DNA of 64,000 nucleotides. Origin: a bacterium A37T11 (lineage in GTDB: Bacteria > Bacteroidota > Bacteroidia > Sphingobacteriales > Sphingobacteriaceae). Position 1 is the first letter of the stretch. Every line of letters begins with the position of its first letter. Both the position numbers and the translations under genes were made by a program. The notes under the pieces are model-generated. The model searched no databases, had not been told where the DNA came from, and worked only from the letters and a program-made list of their open reading frames with translations. The stretch is taken from positions 186,001-250,000 of the forward strand of contig FOBR01000002.1 in the NCBI GenBank assembly GCA_900109895.1, read 5' to 3'. Shown in pieces: positions 52,829 to 60,813 of this stretch.

Positions 52829-53647
52829 ATGATTCAACATTTACTGCCGGATATTAAAAATACCGGCTCGAATAATTTTTTCCTGATGGCGGGACCTTGT
52901 GTAATCGAAGGCGAAGAAATTGCTTTACGGATTGCTGAAAAGATTGTGCAGATCACCGACCGATTGAGCATACCTTATATATATAAAGGTTCGTATCGCA
53001 AAGCAAACAGATCGCGCAAAGATTCGTTTACAGGTATTGGCGACGAGAAGGCGCTAAAAATTCTGGAGAAGGTTCGCGTTACATTTGGTGTGCCAGTTGT
53101 TACCGATATTCACGAATCGCACGAGGCGGCTATGGCAGCAGCATTTGTTGACGTATTACAAATTCCGGCATTTTTATGCCGTCAAACTGAATTATTGGCC
53201 GCAGCAGCAGTAACAGGAAAAGTGGTCAATATTAAAAAGGGTCAATTTTTGTCAGCAGGATCCATGAAATTTGCCGTAGAAAAAGTATTTGAAGGCGGAA
53301 ATCAGAAAGTGATCCTAACCGATCGCGGAAATTCATTTGGATACCAAGACCTGATCGTTGATTTTCGGGGAATTCCTGAAATGCGTGATTTTGGTGTTCC
53401 AGTTGTTATGGATTGTACGCATTCCTTACAACAACCCAATCAAACTTCCGGTGTCACTGGCGGTAAACCTGCACTCATTAGCACAATCGCCAAAGCGGCC
53501 ATAGCCGTCGGCGCCGATGGTTTATTTATCGAAACACACCCTGATCCAGCCCATGCCAAATCAGATGGAGCCAATATGTTACATTTAGATTATTTGGAGG
53601 ATTTACTGATCAAGTTGGTTCGACTTCGAGAAGCCGTTGTGCAATAA
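52829..53647 (+). CDS. kdsA: 3-deoxy-8-phosphooctulonate synthase (KDO-8-phosphate synthase)
   Basis: 272 residues. It condenses arabinose-5-phosphate with phosphoenolpyruvate to KDO-8-phosphate for lipopolysaccharide. Family stretches are FLMAGPCVIEGEE, YKGSYRKANRSRKDSF, VTDIHESHEA, LQIPAFLCRQTELL, KKGQFLSAGSM, LTDRGNSFGYQDLIVDF and the C-terminal FIETHPDPAHAKSDG. kdsD, which makes its substrate, is about 2.3 kb away on the other strand. It follows recQ closely, likely sharing a transcript. Confidence 0.95.
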   Translation: MIQHLLPDIKNTGSNNFFLMAGPCVIEGEEIALRIAEKIVQITDRLSIPYIYKGSYRKANRSRKDSFTGIGDEKALKILEKVRVTFGVPVVTDIHESHEAAMAAAFVDVLQIPAFLCRQTELLAAAAVTGKVVNIKKGQFLSAGSMKFAVEKVFEGGNQKVILTDRGNSFGYQDLIVDFRGIPEMRDFGVPVVMDCTHSLQQPNQTSGVTGGKPALISTIAKAAIAVGADGLFIETHPDPAHAKSDGANMLHLDYLEDLLIKLVRLREAVVQ

Positions 53648-53768
53648 TTATCGGTGTACCATCCGTATTTGTCCACTGGTCATCCTGCTTCGATTAAGTA
53701 TCCATAATTGATCATTATAATTTATATTATGTTAAGTAGGAATTAATAAACTTAAAAAAGAAAAATCG

Positions 53769-53776
53769 TACATTTG
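53769..53776 (+). promoter_or_regulatory. -7 promoter element of gpmI
   Basis: TACATTTG matches TAnnTTTG; five bases (TTCCT) separate it from the GTG start at 53782, implying a leaderless transcript. Confidence 0.5.
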
Positions 53777-53781
53777 TTCCT

Positions 53782-55302
53782 GTGAAAAATAAGAAAGTAA
53801 TGCTCATGATCCTGGATGGTTTGGGTTATGGCAAAAATGATGAATCAAATGCAGTGCTAGCTGCCAATACGCCATTTCTGGATGCTAGCCTAAAAATTTA
53901 TCCGAATTCAAAATTAGAAGCTTCGGGTTTGGCTGTTGGATTGCCTGCCGGACAAATGGGAAATTCAGAAGTCGGTCACATGAACTTAGGTGCTGGCAGA
54001 ATTGTTTACCAGGAACTCGGACGCATACATAAAGCCGTCGATGATGGGGAACTTCATACAAATCCTATTTTACAAGATGCCTTTTCATATGCCAAATCTT
54101 CCGGAAAATCAGTTCATTTTATTGGTCTACTTTCTGATGGTGGTGTCCACGCGCATACGAAACATTTGCGCGGCCTTTGTGATGCTGCACAATTGGCAGG
54201 CTTAACGAATGTATTTGTGCATGCTTTTTTGGACGGTCGGGATACTGATCCCAATTCAGGCATCCAATACGTCCGTGACCTGGAAAGTTATCTCCTGAAT
54301 AAACCTGTTAAACTGGCATCTGCCATTGGACGCTATTATGCCATGGATCGTGATAATCGGTGGGAACGCGTAAAACAAGCCTATGATTTGTTGGTTCATG
54401 GGCAGGGAATCCCCTCCCCTGACTTGATTACTGCTATACAGCATTCTTATGATCAAGGAGTAACTGATGAATTTGTAAAACCCATTGTTAAAACAGGGGA
54501 AAACGGGCTGCCTACAGCAACTTTACAGCAGGGTGACGTGGTTATCTGCTTTAATTTCCGCACAGATCGCGGACGGGAAATTACTGCTGCATTAACCCAA
54601 AAAGCGTTTCCTGAATATCAAATGGAACCTTTAGCGTTACGTTATATCACCATGACAATTTATGATGAAACTTTTCAGGATGTACAAGTCATTTTCCGAA
54701 AGGACGACGTAACGCGAACGCTGGGTGAAGTCCTGGAAGAAAATAACAAAACACAGGTCAGAATTGCAGAAACCGAAAAATATCCGCATGTTACCTTTTT
54801 CTTTTCGGGAGGCCGGGAAAAAGAATTTATGGGCGAACGAAGGTTGCTTGTCCCCTCCCCTAAAGTAGCCACTTATGACCTTCAACCTGAAATGAGTGCC
54901 CAGGGAATTGCCGATGCTATCTGTACGGATATGCAATTAAACCACCCCGATTTTATTTGTTTAAACTTTGCCAATCCGGATATGGTAGGCCATACTGGAG
55001 TGTTTCAGGCTGTTGTCAAAGCAGTAGAAACGGCTGATCGCTGTGCACAGCAAGTGGTAGAGTGTGGACTAAAAGAAGGATATTCCTTCATTATTATTGC
55101 TGACCATGGAAATTCGGAATACATGCTCAATGAAGATGGATCTGTAAACACGGCCCATACAACCAATTTAGTTCCGTGTATCCTAATTGACAACGATTAT
55201 AAAACAATTAAAGACGGAAAATTGGGCGATATTGCTCCAACCATACTAAAGTTGTTGCAAATACCAAATCCTCCTCAAATGACAGGAAATTCCCTGATCT
55301 GA
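53782..55302 (+). CDS. gpmI: 2,3-bisphosphoglycerate-independent phosphoglycerate mutase
   Basis: 506 residues, a two-metal phosphatase-fold enzyme interconverting 3- and 2-phosphoglycerate in glycolysis. Metal ligands begin with Asp12 in LMILDGLGYGKN; the phosphoserine nucleophile is Ser62 in GQMGNSEVGHMNLGAGR. Further stretches are HAFLDGRDTDPNSG, FNFRTDRGREI, NFANPDMVGHTG and IIIADHGNSEYM. The start is GTG; an ATG six codons later (53800) would remove the residues before MLMILDG but remains possible. It has its own promoter motif and ends at a strong terminator. Confidence 0.94.
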   Translation: MKNKKVMLMILDGLGYGKNDESNAVLAANTPFLDASLKIYPNSKLEASGLAVGLPAGQMGNSEVGHMNLGAGRIVYQELGRIHKAVDDGELHTNPILQDAFSYAKSSGKSVHFIGLLSDGGVHAHTKHLRGLCDAAQLAGLTNVFVHAFLDGRDTDPNSGIQYVRDLESYLLNKPVKLASAIGRYYAMDRDNRWERVKQAYDLLVHGQGIPSPDLITAIQHSYDQGVTDEFVKPIVKTGENGLPTATLQQGDVVICFNFRTDRGREITAALTQKAFPEYQMEPLALRYITMTIYDETFQDVQVIFRKDDVTRTLGEVLEENNKTQVRIAETEKYPHVTFFFSGGREKEFMGERRLLVPSPKVATYDLQPEMSAQGIADAICTDMQLNHPDFICLNFANPDMVGHTGVFQAVVKAVETADRCAQQVVECGLKEGYSFIIIADHGNSEYMLNEDGSVNTAHTTNLVPCILIDNDYKTIKDGKLGDIAPTILKLLQIPNPPQMTGNSLI

Positions 55303-55310
55303 TAATAAAA

Positions 55311-55350
55311 TAAGCCAATTAGCTTGAAATTGCTAATTGGCTTATTTATT
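55311..55350. terminator. Bidirectional terminator between gpmI and the TPR gene
   Basis: TAAGCCAATTAGC (55311-55323) pairs perfectly with GCTAATTGGCTTA (55332-55344), a 13-bp stem with an 8-nt loop and T-rich flanks in both directions. It serves both convergent genes. Confidence 0.85.
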
Positions 55351-56030
55351 TACTTAATGTTATCCCGGTAAATTTTGGCTTTCTTTAATTCAGCAGCGAC
55401 ATCTTTACGTCCGGGGCTTTGAGCTAATACGTATTCAAGATCTTTAATACTAGCATTATAAGCGCCTGCGGCATCTTCTTTATTGTAATTTGACAATCCT
55501 TTTGTACCTAGTAAATTCCCCAAATCACGATAAGAAATAGCACGGTTCTGGTAAAAATTCAAATTAGTGCTATCCAATTCAATAGCTTTTGAAAAATCAT
55601 CAATACTGCCTTTAAGTAATTTTTCGCGTTCTCCATCACTCATTTTGTCAGAAGATTGGGATAAGGTGTTTCTTGTCTTACCGCGGTAGTAATAAGCCGT
55701 ACCATAGTCAGGTTTCAGACCAATTACTTTTGAAAAGGATGACACAGCTTTTGAATAGGCTTGTGAATGATACTGTGAATAACCCAGCATATACAATACA
55801 TTTGGATTTCCACTTTCCGAAGGCATAGCTTTTTGAAGATGACTGGCCGCAGCCTTAAAATCACCATCCATAAGGGCCTTTTGTCCTAAACGAACATTTG
55901 GATTGCTGGATTCAGTCTGTGTAGAATTTTGCTGTCCCTTTACCAAAAAGGTTGTTCCAAGGATAATAGCAAGCATTAAACATGTTTTTAAAACCTGTAA
56001 AACAGGCACTCCGTTTTTGTTAACTTTCAT
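55350..56030 (-). CDS. Exported tetratricopeptide repeat protein
   Basis: 226 residues with an N-terminal export segment (LKTCLMLAIILGTTFLVKGQ). TPR units follow: RLGQKALMDGDFKAAASHLQKAM (about 47-69), LYMLGYSQYHSQAYSKAVSSFSKVIGLKP (recognisable from its YSKAVSSFSKVIGLKP half), YYYRGKTRNTL with DDFSKAIELD, and YNASIKDLEYVLAQSPG. It is a periplasmic protein-interaction module of unknown partner. It is a single gene, convergent with gpmI and divergent from lon. Confidence 0.85.
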   Translation of the reverse strand: MKVNKNGVPVLQVLKTCLMLAIILGTTFLVKGQQNSTQTESSNPNVRLGQKALMDGDFKAAASHLQKAMPSESGNPNVLYMLGYSQYHSQAYSKAVSSFSKVIGLKPDYGTAYYYRGKTRNTLSQSSDKMSDGEREKLLKGSIDDFSKAIELDSTNLNFYQNRAISYRDLGNLLGTKGLSNYNKEDAAGAYNASIKDLEYVLAQSPGRKDVAAELKKAKIYRDNIK

Positions 56031-56211
56031 AAAATTGACGAAATATGATTCGTAATATCTTTTAAAATTAGCAATATGTATGCTATACCTGCAACTATTT
56101 AATTGAAAAAATAAAATCGTGTCCTTTTTTAGTTGAATATCAAGTATATAATAATTTAAAATATTCTTTGCTGATTGGCTTACGCCATTCTACAAACTGA
56201 CGAATTTACAG

Positions 56212-56219
56212 TACATTTG
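56212..56219 (+). promoter_or_regulatory. -7 promoter element of lon (housekeeping type)
   Basis: TACATTTG matches TAnnTTTG, giving an mRNA leader of about 165 nt to the lon ATG. Confidence 0.4.
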
Positions 56220-56284
56220 TCCTTCGGCAGGTTTGTGGCATACAATTTTAAAAAGACATCCTACAAGGTCCTGTTTAAAACAAT

Positions 56285-56301
56285 TTGGCATAAGCCTTGC
56301 A
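56285..56301 (+). promoter_or_regulatory. Sigma-54-like promoter upstream of lon
   Basis: TTGGCATAAGCCTTGCA has GG and GC exactly 10 bp apart and fits the -24/-12 consensus TGGCAC-N5-TTGCA with one mismatch. It is 87 nt before the lon ATG. A chance match is possible. Confidence 0.4.
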
Positions 56302-56388
56302 ACTAGTGCCATCATATTAATTTAACATAAATAAGGCCGAGAAGTCTGCCAATGTGGCGTTGTTAGCATTATTAACACATCTTATTAA

Positions 56389-58866
56389 ATGAGCAAATTT
56401 GATCTTTTTGACGATTTAAGTCAAGCGATTCCCGTAATAAATGAAGATACAGAGTTTTTTCCACTTTTGTCTGCCCAGGATGAAGACGAGATGAGTCAGG
56501 CTGAAATACCGGAAACCTTATCCATACTTCCTTTAAGAAATACCGTTTTATTTCCCGGAGTGGTCATACCAATCACAGTTGGCAGGGACAAATCCATCAA
56601 ATTAATTAAGGAGGCTTATAAGAGCAGCAGGACCATAGGTGTTGTCGCCCAACAGGACATGAGCATTGAAGATCCGGCTTATGAACAACTGAATAAGGTG
56701 GGCACCGTTGCCATGATCATTAAAATGCTGCAAATGCCGGATGGAAATACCACGGTAATCATCCAGGGTAAGCAACGCTTTATATTGAAAGAAGTTCAAC
56801 AAACAGAACCTTATATTAAAGCCTATGTGGATCGATTTGATGAAAAACGTCATAAAAAAAGCAAGGAGTTTAATGCCCTGCTTTCTTCCATCAAGGAAAT
56901 GGCTCTTCAAATTATTCAGCTATCCCCCCACATTCCCAGCGAAGCCGGTATCGCCATTAAAAACATCGAAAGCCCGGTATTTCTGATCAATTTTATCTCC
57001 TCAAATCTAAATACAGAATTAATTGTTAAGCAGGAGTTATTAGAAACTGCCGATTTAAGTGATCGTGCCAGGCGTGTGCTTGAACAGTTGACGGTTGAAC
57101 TGCAAATGCTGGAGCTCAAGAATCAGATCCAGAATAAAGTTCGGGTTGACCTGGATAAACAGCAGCGTGATTATTTTCTGAACCAGCAACTGAAAACCAT
57201 TCAGGAAGAATTAGGCGGAAGCTCACCTGACCTGGAAGTAGAAGAATTGCGGAAGAAAGGTAAACTTAAAAAATGGGGCAAAGTTGTTGCCGATCATTTT
57301 AAAAAAGAACTTGACAAATTGGCCCGTATCAATCCTGCGGCTGCCGATTATTCTGTGCAGATTAACTATCTGGAGCTATTGGTTGATCTACCTTGGAATG
57401 AATATACTACAGATAATTTTGACTTAAAAAGAGCTGAAAAAATTCTGGATAGAGACCATTACGGGCTTGAAAAGGTTAAGCAACGCATCATAGAATACCT
57501 CGCTGTGCTGAAACTTAAAAGTAATATGAAAGCCCCTATTTTATGTTTGGTTGGCCCTCCGGGGGTAGGAAAAACCTCTTTGGGCAAATCAGTGGCAAAA
57601 GCACTGGGCAGAAAATATGTGCGAATGGCCTTAGGGGGTATACGTGATGAAGCGGAAATTAGAGGACACCGTAAAACCTATATTGGTGCTATGCCAGGAA
57701 GGATCATACAGTCTTTAAAAAAAGCAGACAGCGCCAACCCTGTATTTGTGCTTGATGAGATCGATAAAGTAGGCACCGACTTTAGAGGAGACCCATCCTC
57801 TGCCCTGCTTGAAGTTTTAGATCCGGAACAGAACAGCGCCTTTTATGATCATTATGTAGAAATGGATTTTGATTTATCCAACGTTATGTTTATAGCTACG
57901 GCCAATTCGCTGAACAATATACAGCCAGCCTTGCTTGACCGTATGGAAATCATTGAGGTGAACGGTTATACCATCGAAGAAAAAATTGCGATCGCCAAAA
58001 AACACCTTCTTCCCAAACAGCGGGAACAGCATGGATTAAAAGCAAAAGAGATAAACCTGAAAAGCCCCATAATAGAAAGGGTTATTGAAGGATACACCCG
58101 TGAATCAGGTGTGCGAGGTCTGGAGAAAAAAATTGGTTCTCTAGTTAGGGGCCAGGCTACCCGCATTGTTATGGAAAAACCGCATATTCCGGAGCTTACC
58201 ATGACTGACGTGGAAGAAATGCTGGGAGCCCCCCTGTTTGATAAAGACCTGTATGAAGATAATGAAGTCGCTGGTGTTGTAACTGGTTTAGCCTGGACTC
58301 CAGTTGGTGGCGATATTCTATATATTGAATCAAGCTTAAGCCCTGGCAAAGGTAAGCTTTCCATCACAGGCAATTTGGGCGATGTAATGAAAGAATCTGC
58401 CAGTATTGCTATGGCATTCCTTCGGGCGCACGCTGCCGATTTCGGCATAGACCACCGTTTATTTGACCAATGGGATGTTCACATCCATGTTCCAGCAGGC
58501 GCAACCCCAAAAGATGGCCCTTCAGCCGGGGTCACTATGTTAACGGCATTAGCATCCAACTTTACCCAGCGTAAAGTCAAAGAGAAGCTGGCAATGACGG
58601 GGGAGATTACACTACGTGGCAAGGTGCTTCCTGTAGGAGGAATAAAAGAAAAAATCCTCGCAGCTAAACGTGCCAATATTAAAGAGATAATCCTTTGTCA
58701 GGCAAATCGTAAAGATATTTTGGAAATTAAAGAACATTACATCAAGGATTTGACTTTTCACTATGTCACTAAAATGAGTGAGGTAATCGATTTGGCTCTG
58801 TTGGCAAAAAAAGTAAAAAATCCGTTAGCGTTAGTTATTCGGGAACAGGAAGCTGCCATTATTTAA
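56389..58866 (+). CDS. lon: ATP-dependent protease Lon
   Basis: 825 residues. The N-terminal substrate-binding domain begins around [18 protein letters not shown]; the AAA+ module has Walker [13 protein letters not shown] (from 389, Lys395) and Walker [12 protein letters not shown]; the protease domain has the Ser-Lys dyad Ser712 in [11 protein letters not shown] and Lys755 in [12 protein letters not shown]. It degrades misfolded and regulatory proteins in the cytosol. The acidic N-terminal extension (about 40 residues) is common in Bacteroidota. Two candidate promoters lie in the long upstream region. Confidence 0.97.
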   Translation: MSKFDLFDDLSQAIPVINEDTEFFPLLSAQDEDEMSQAEIPETLSILPLRNTVLFPGVVIPITVGRDKSIKLIKEAYKSSRTIGVVAQQDMSIEDPAYEQLNKVGTVAMIIKMLQMPDGNTTVIIQGKQRFILKEVQQTEPYIKAYVDRFDEKRHKKSKEFNALLSSIKEMALQIIQLSPHIPSEAGIAIKNIESPVFLINFISSNLNTELIVKQELLETADLSDRARRVLEQLTVELQMLELKNQIQNKVRVDLDKQQRDYFLNQQLKTIQEELGGSSPDLEVEELRKKGKLKKWGKVVADHFKKELDKLARINPAAADYSVQINYLELLVDLPWNEYTTDNFDLKRAEKILDRDHYGLEKVKQRIIEYLAVLKLKSNMKAPILCLVGPPGVGKTSLGKSVAKALGRKYVRMALGGIRDEAEIRGHRKTYIGAMPGRIIQSLKKADSANPVFVLDEIDKVGTDFRGDPSSALLEVLDPEQNSAFYDHYVEMDFDLSNVMFIATANSLNNIQPALLDRMEIIEVNGYTIEEKIAIAKKHLLPKQREQHGLKAKEINLKSPIIERVIEGYTRESGVRGLEKKIGSLVRGQATRIVMEKPHIPELTMTDVEEMLGAPLFDKDLYEDNEVAGVVTGLAWTPVGGDILYIESSLSPGKGKLSITGNLGDVMKESASIAMAFLRAHAADFGIDHRLFDQWDVHIHVPAGATPKDGPSAGVTMLTALASNFTQRKVKEKLAMTGEITLRGKVLPVGGIKEKILAAKRANIKEIILCQANRKDILEIKEHYIKDLTFHYVTKMSEVIDLALLAKKVKNPLALVIREQEAAII

Positions 58867-58913
58867 CGTAGAATAAAATAAGGCAACGGAAAAAGAAAGC
58901 GAATAGGCCCTCC

Positions 58914-59603
58914 TTAAAAGGAATTAAACTTATAGCCCACTCCTTTTACCGTTGCTACATAATCCTCACCTATTTTTTCCCGCAATTTGCGGATGTGCAC
59001 ATCAATGGTACGATTGGTCACCACGACGGAGTCTTCCCATATATTTTTTAAGATGACCTCACGCGTATATACTTTACCGGGTTTGGAAGCCAGTAGATAA
59101 AGTAGCTCAAATTCCTTTTTGGCCAGGATCACTTTTGCACCGTTTTTAAATACCAAAAATGCCTCGCGGTCTATAACCAGATCGGCAATTTCCAATTTAT
59201 TCACCACCTCATCATCACTTGACGCATTCCTGCGCATTATCGCATTAATGCGGCTCACCAGCGCACGCGGTTTAATGGGTTTTGCTATATAATCGTCGGC
59301 ACCCACGTTGAAACCCGCTATTTCCGAATACTCTTCGCTGCGGGCAGTTAAAAAAACCATAAATGTGTTTTTAAATTCGGGCATGGATCGCAAGATGCGG
59401 CAAGCTTCTATGCCGTCCATCTTAGGCATCATAATGTCCAGGATGATCAGGTCTGGTTGCTGCTTCTTGGCAGTTGTCACGGCTTCCTGGCCGTTAGTAG
59501 CCGTATACACTTGGTAACCCTCTTTTTTCAGGTTATATTCAATCAGTTCTAAAATATCTGGTTCATCATCGACGATCAGTATCTTGTGCTTAGCTATGCT
59601 CAT
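58914..59603 (-). CDS. OmpR/PhoB-family response regulator
   Basis: 229 residues. The receiver domain has the acidic pair Asp12-Asp13 (VDDEPDI), phosphoacceptor Asp56 in LIILDIMMPKMDG, Thr86 in FLTARS and Lys108 in IAKPIKP. The C-terminal winged helix is seen in LLYLLASKPGKVYTREVILKNIW and TIDVHIRKLREKIG. No histidine kinase is adjacent, so the partner is elsewhere; in Bacteroidota this form is often the phosphate or envelope regulator, but that cannot be settled here. It converges on lon. Confidence 0.9.
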   Translation of the reverse strand: MSIAKHKILIVDDEPDILELIEYNLKKEGYQVYTATNGQEAVTTAKKQQPDLIILDIMMPKMDGIEACRILRSMPEFKNTFMVFLTARSEEYSEIAGFNVGADDYIAKPIKPRALVSRINAIMRRNASSDDEVVNKLEIADLVIDREAFLVFKNGAKVILAKKEFELLYLLASKPGKVYTREVILKNIWEDSVVVTNRTIDVHIRKLREKIGEDYVATVKGVGYKFNSF

Positions 59604-59670
59604 CCCTTTAATTTTTTTGCTAAAGTATGTACTTTAAGGTAACTTGTAGTTAACTATATATTACCAAATT

Positions 59671-59693
59671 GTTAAGTTTCACAAAAACTTAAC
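59671..59693. repeat. Inverted repeat between tlpA-like and response regulator genes
   Basis: GTTAAGTTT (59671-59679) and AAACTTAAC (59685-59693) form a perfect 9-bp inverted repeat with a 5-nt loop, 68 bp upstream of the response regulator start. It could be a weak terminator of the upstream gene or an operator; no T-run follows. Confidence 0.4.
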
Positions 59694-59706
59694 AGGAAAC
59701 ACACCC

Positions 59707-60807
59707 TTAGTTTACCAGGTTTTTTTGCAAAAAATCGCCCAGCTGCTCGCCCCTCAGATTTTTGGCAACGATCTTGCCGCTGGGATCAATGATAAAACTA
59801 GCAGGGATAGCTGTAACCTGATACAACTGCGCCGGCTTGCTATTCCAAAACGCCAGATCAGACACCTGCGTCCACTTTAGCCCATCCGTCTTAATCGCCT
59901 GCAACCACTCCGAGCGGCTGCGATCCAACGATACCCCCAATATGTCAAACCCTTTACCATTATACTTCTCAAATTGTTTCACCACGTTGGGGTTTTCCTG
60001 CCGGCAAGGCCCGCACCAGGACGCCCAGAAGTCAAGCAGAACATACTTGCCTTTAAAATCAGATAATTTTACCGGCTTACCCTCCGTATTTGCCAGCTCA
60101 AAATCTGGCGCTTGCTGGCCTATACCCACCTTTTTAAGCGAAGCCGCCTGTTTAACAAACGCCGCTACCTCCGCATTACCGTTAAACTTATTTTTTATGG
60201 CATCCGCATACGCGATGATCTGCTCCTCATACTGGGCAGGGTCCAGGGTACTCACCGCATAGAAACCAGCCAGGTTATCGGTATTTTTTTTAGCAAAGGC
60301 CAATGCAGCCTCTGAAAAATCTGTTACGTTCTGTTGAAATTTGGGTAAATATTCTAGTCTGAGTGAATCAACTTTAGCAGGTTCAGCCGTAGACTTACCC
60401 CTAAAATCATCCTGAATTTGCCTGGATATAGCCAGGTGGTGATTATTGATCTCGCTAAATTCCTTAATTTTTTTTGAAACTTCAGATCCACTCACCTCAT
60501 ATTTGGCATCCTTATCAGTCATATCCGCATTCAGCGTTACCTCATCCCCATTCTGTAACACCACAAAATAACTGTTTTCTCCGGCAGACACCGTATAAAA
60601 ATGAGGCTCCGGAGCCGATCCCGTAAATTTAAATTCACCATCCTCATTAATAAAAGCCGAATCCACGGCATTTTCCCCCTCATACAGTTTGATCATTTTG
60701 ATACCTACTGCCTGCTTTAATTTACCTTTTAGCAAAAACTCGTCTTTATTGGTGCAGGCAGCCAATAAAAGCACCCCCATCCCAATACACCATAGCTTAC
60801 CCATCAT
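59707..60807 (-). CDS. TlpA-like thioredoxin-family lipoprotein with DUF4369 domain
   Basis: 366 residues. The lipobox is LLAAC, giving a lipid-anchored periplasmic protein. An N-terminal DUF4369 domain (about 25-115, LLKGKLKQAVGIKMIKLYE and FTGSAPEPHFYTV) precedes a helical linker and a C-terminal thioredoxin fold with the redox pair Cys265-Cys268 in WASWCGPCRQENPNV and the cis-Pro region AIPASFIIDPSG. It probably reduces or oxidises exported thiol proteins, for example in cytochrome maturation. alaS ends 6 bp upstream, so the two are co-transcribed. Confidence 0.9.
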   Translation of the reverse strand: MMGKLWCIGMGVLLLAACTNKDEFLLKGKLKQAVGIKMIKLYEGENAVDSAFINEDGEFKFTGSAPEPHFYTVSAGENSYFVVLQNGDEVTLNADMTDKDAKYEVSGSEVSKKIKEFSEINNHHLAISRQIQDDFRGKSTAEPAKVDSLRLEYLPKFQQNVTDFSEAALAFAKKNTDNLAGFYAVSTLDPAQYEEQIIAYADAIKNKFNGNAEVAAFVKQAASLKKVGIGQQAPDFELANTEGKPVKLSDFKGKYVLLDFWASWCGPCRQENPNVVKQFEKYNGKGFDILGVSLDRSRSEWLQAIKTDGLKWTQVSDLAFWNSKPAQLYQVTAIPASFIIDPSGKIVAKNLRGEQLGDFLQKNLVN

Positions 60808-60813
60808 ATTCCA

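Larger units (their letters stand above)
56031..56388. other. 358-bp divergent regulatory region upstream of lon
   Basis: No gene is seen. It contains two promoter-like sites for lon: a housekeeping -7 motif TACATTTG (56212-56219) and a sigma-54-like motif (56285-56301). The right half is AT-rich. Confidence 0.6.
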
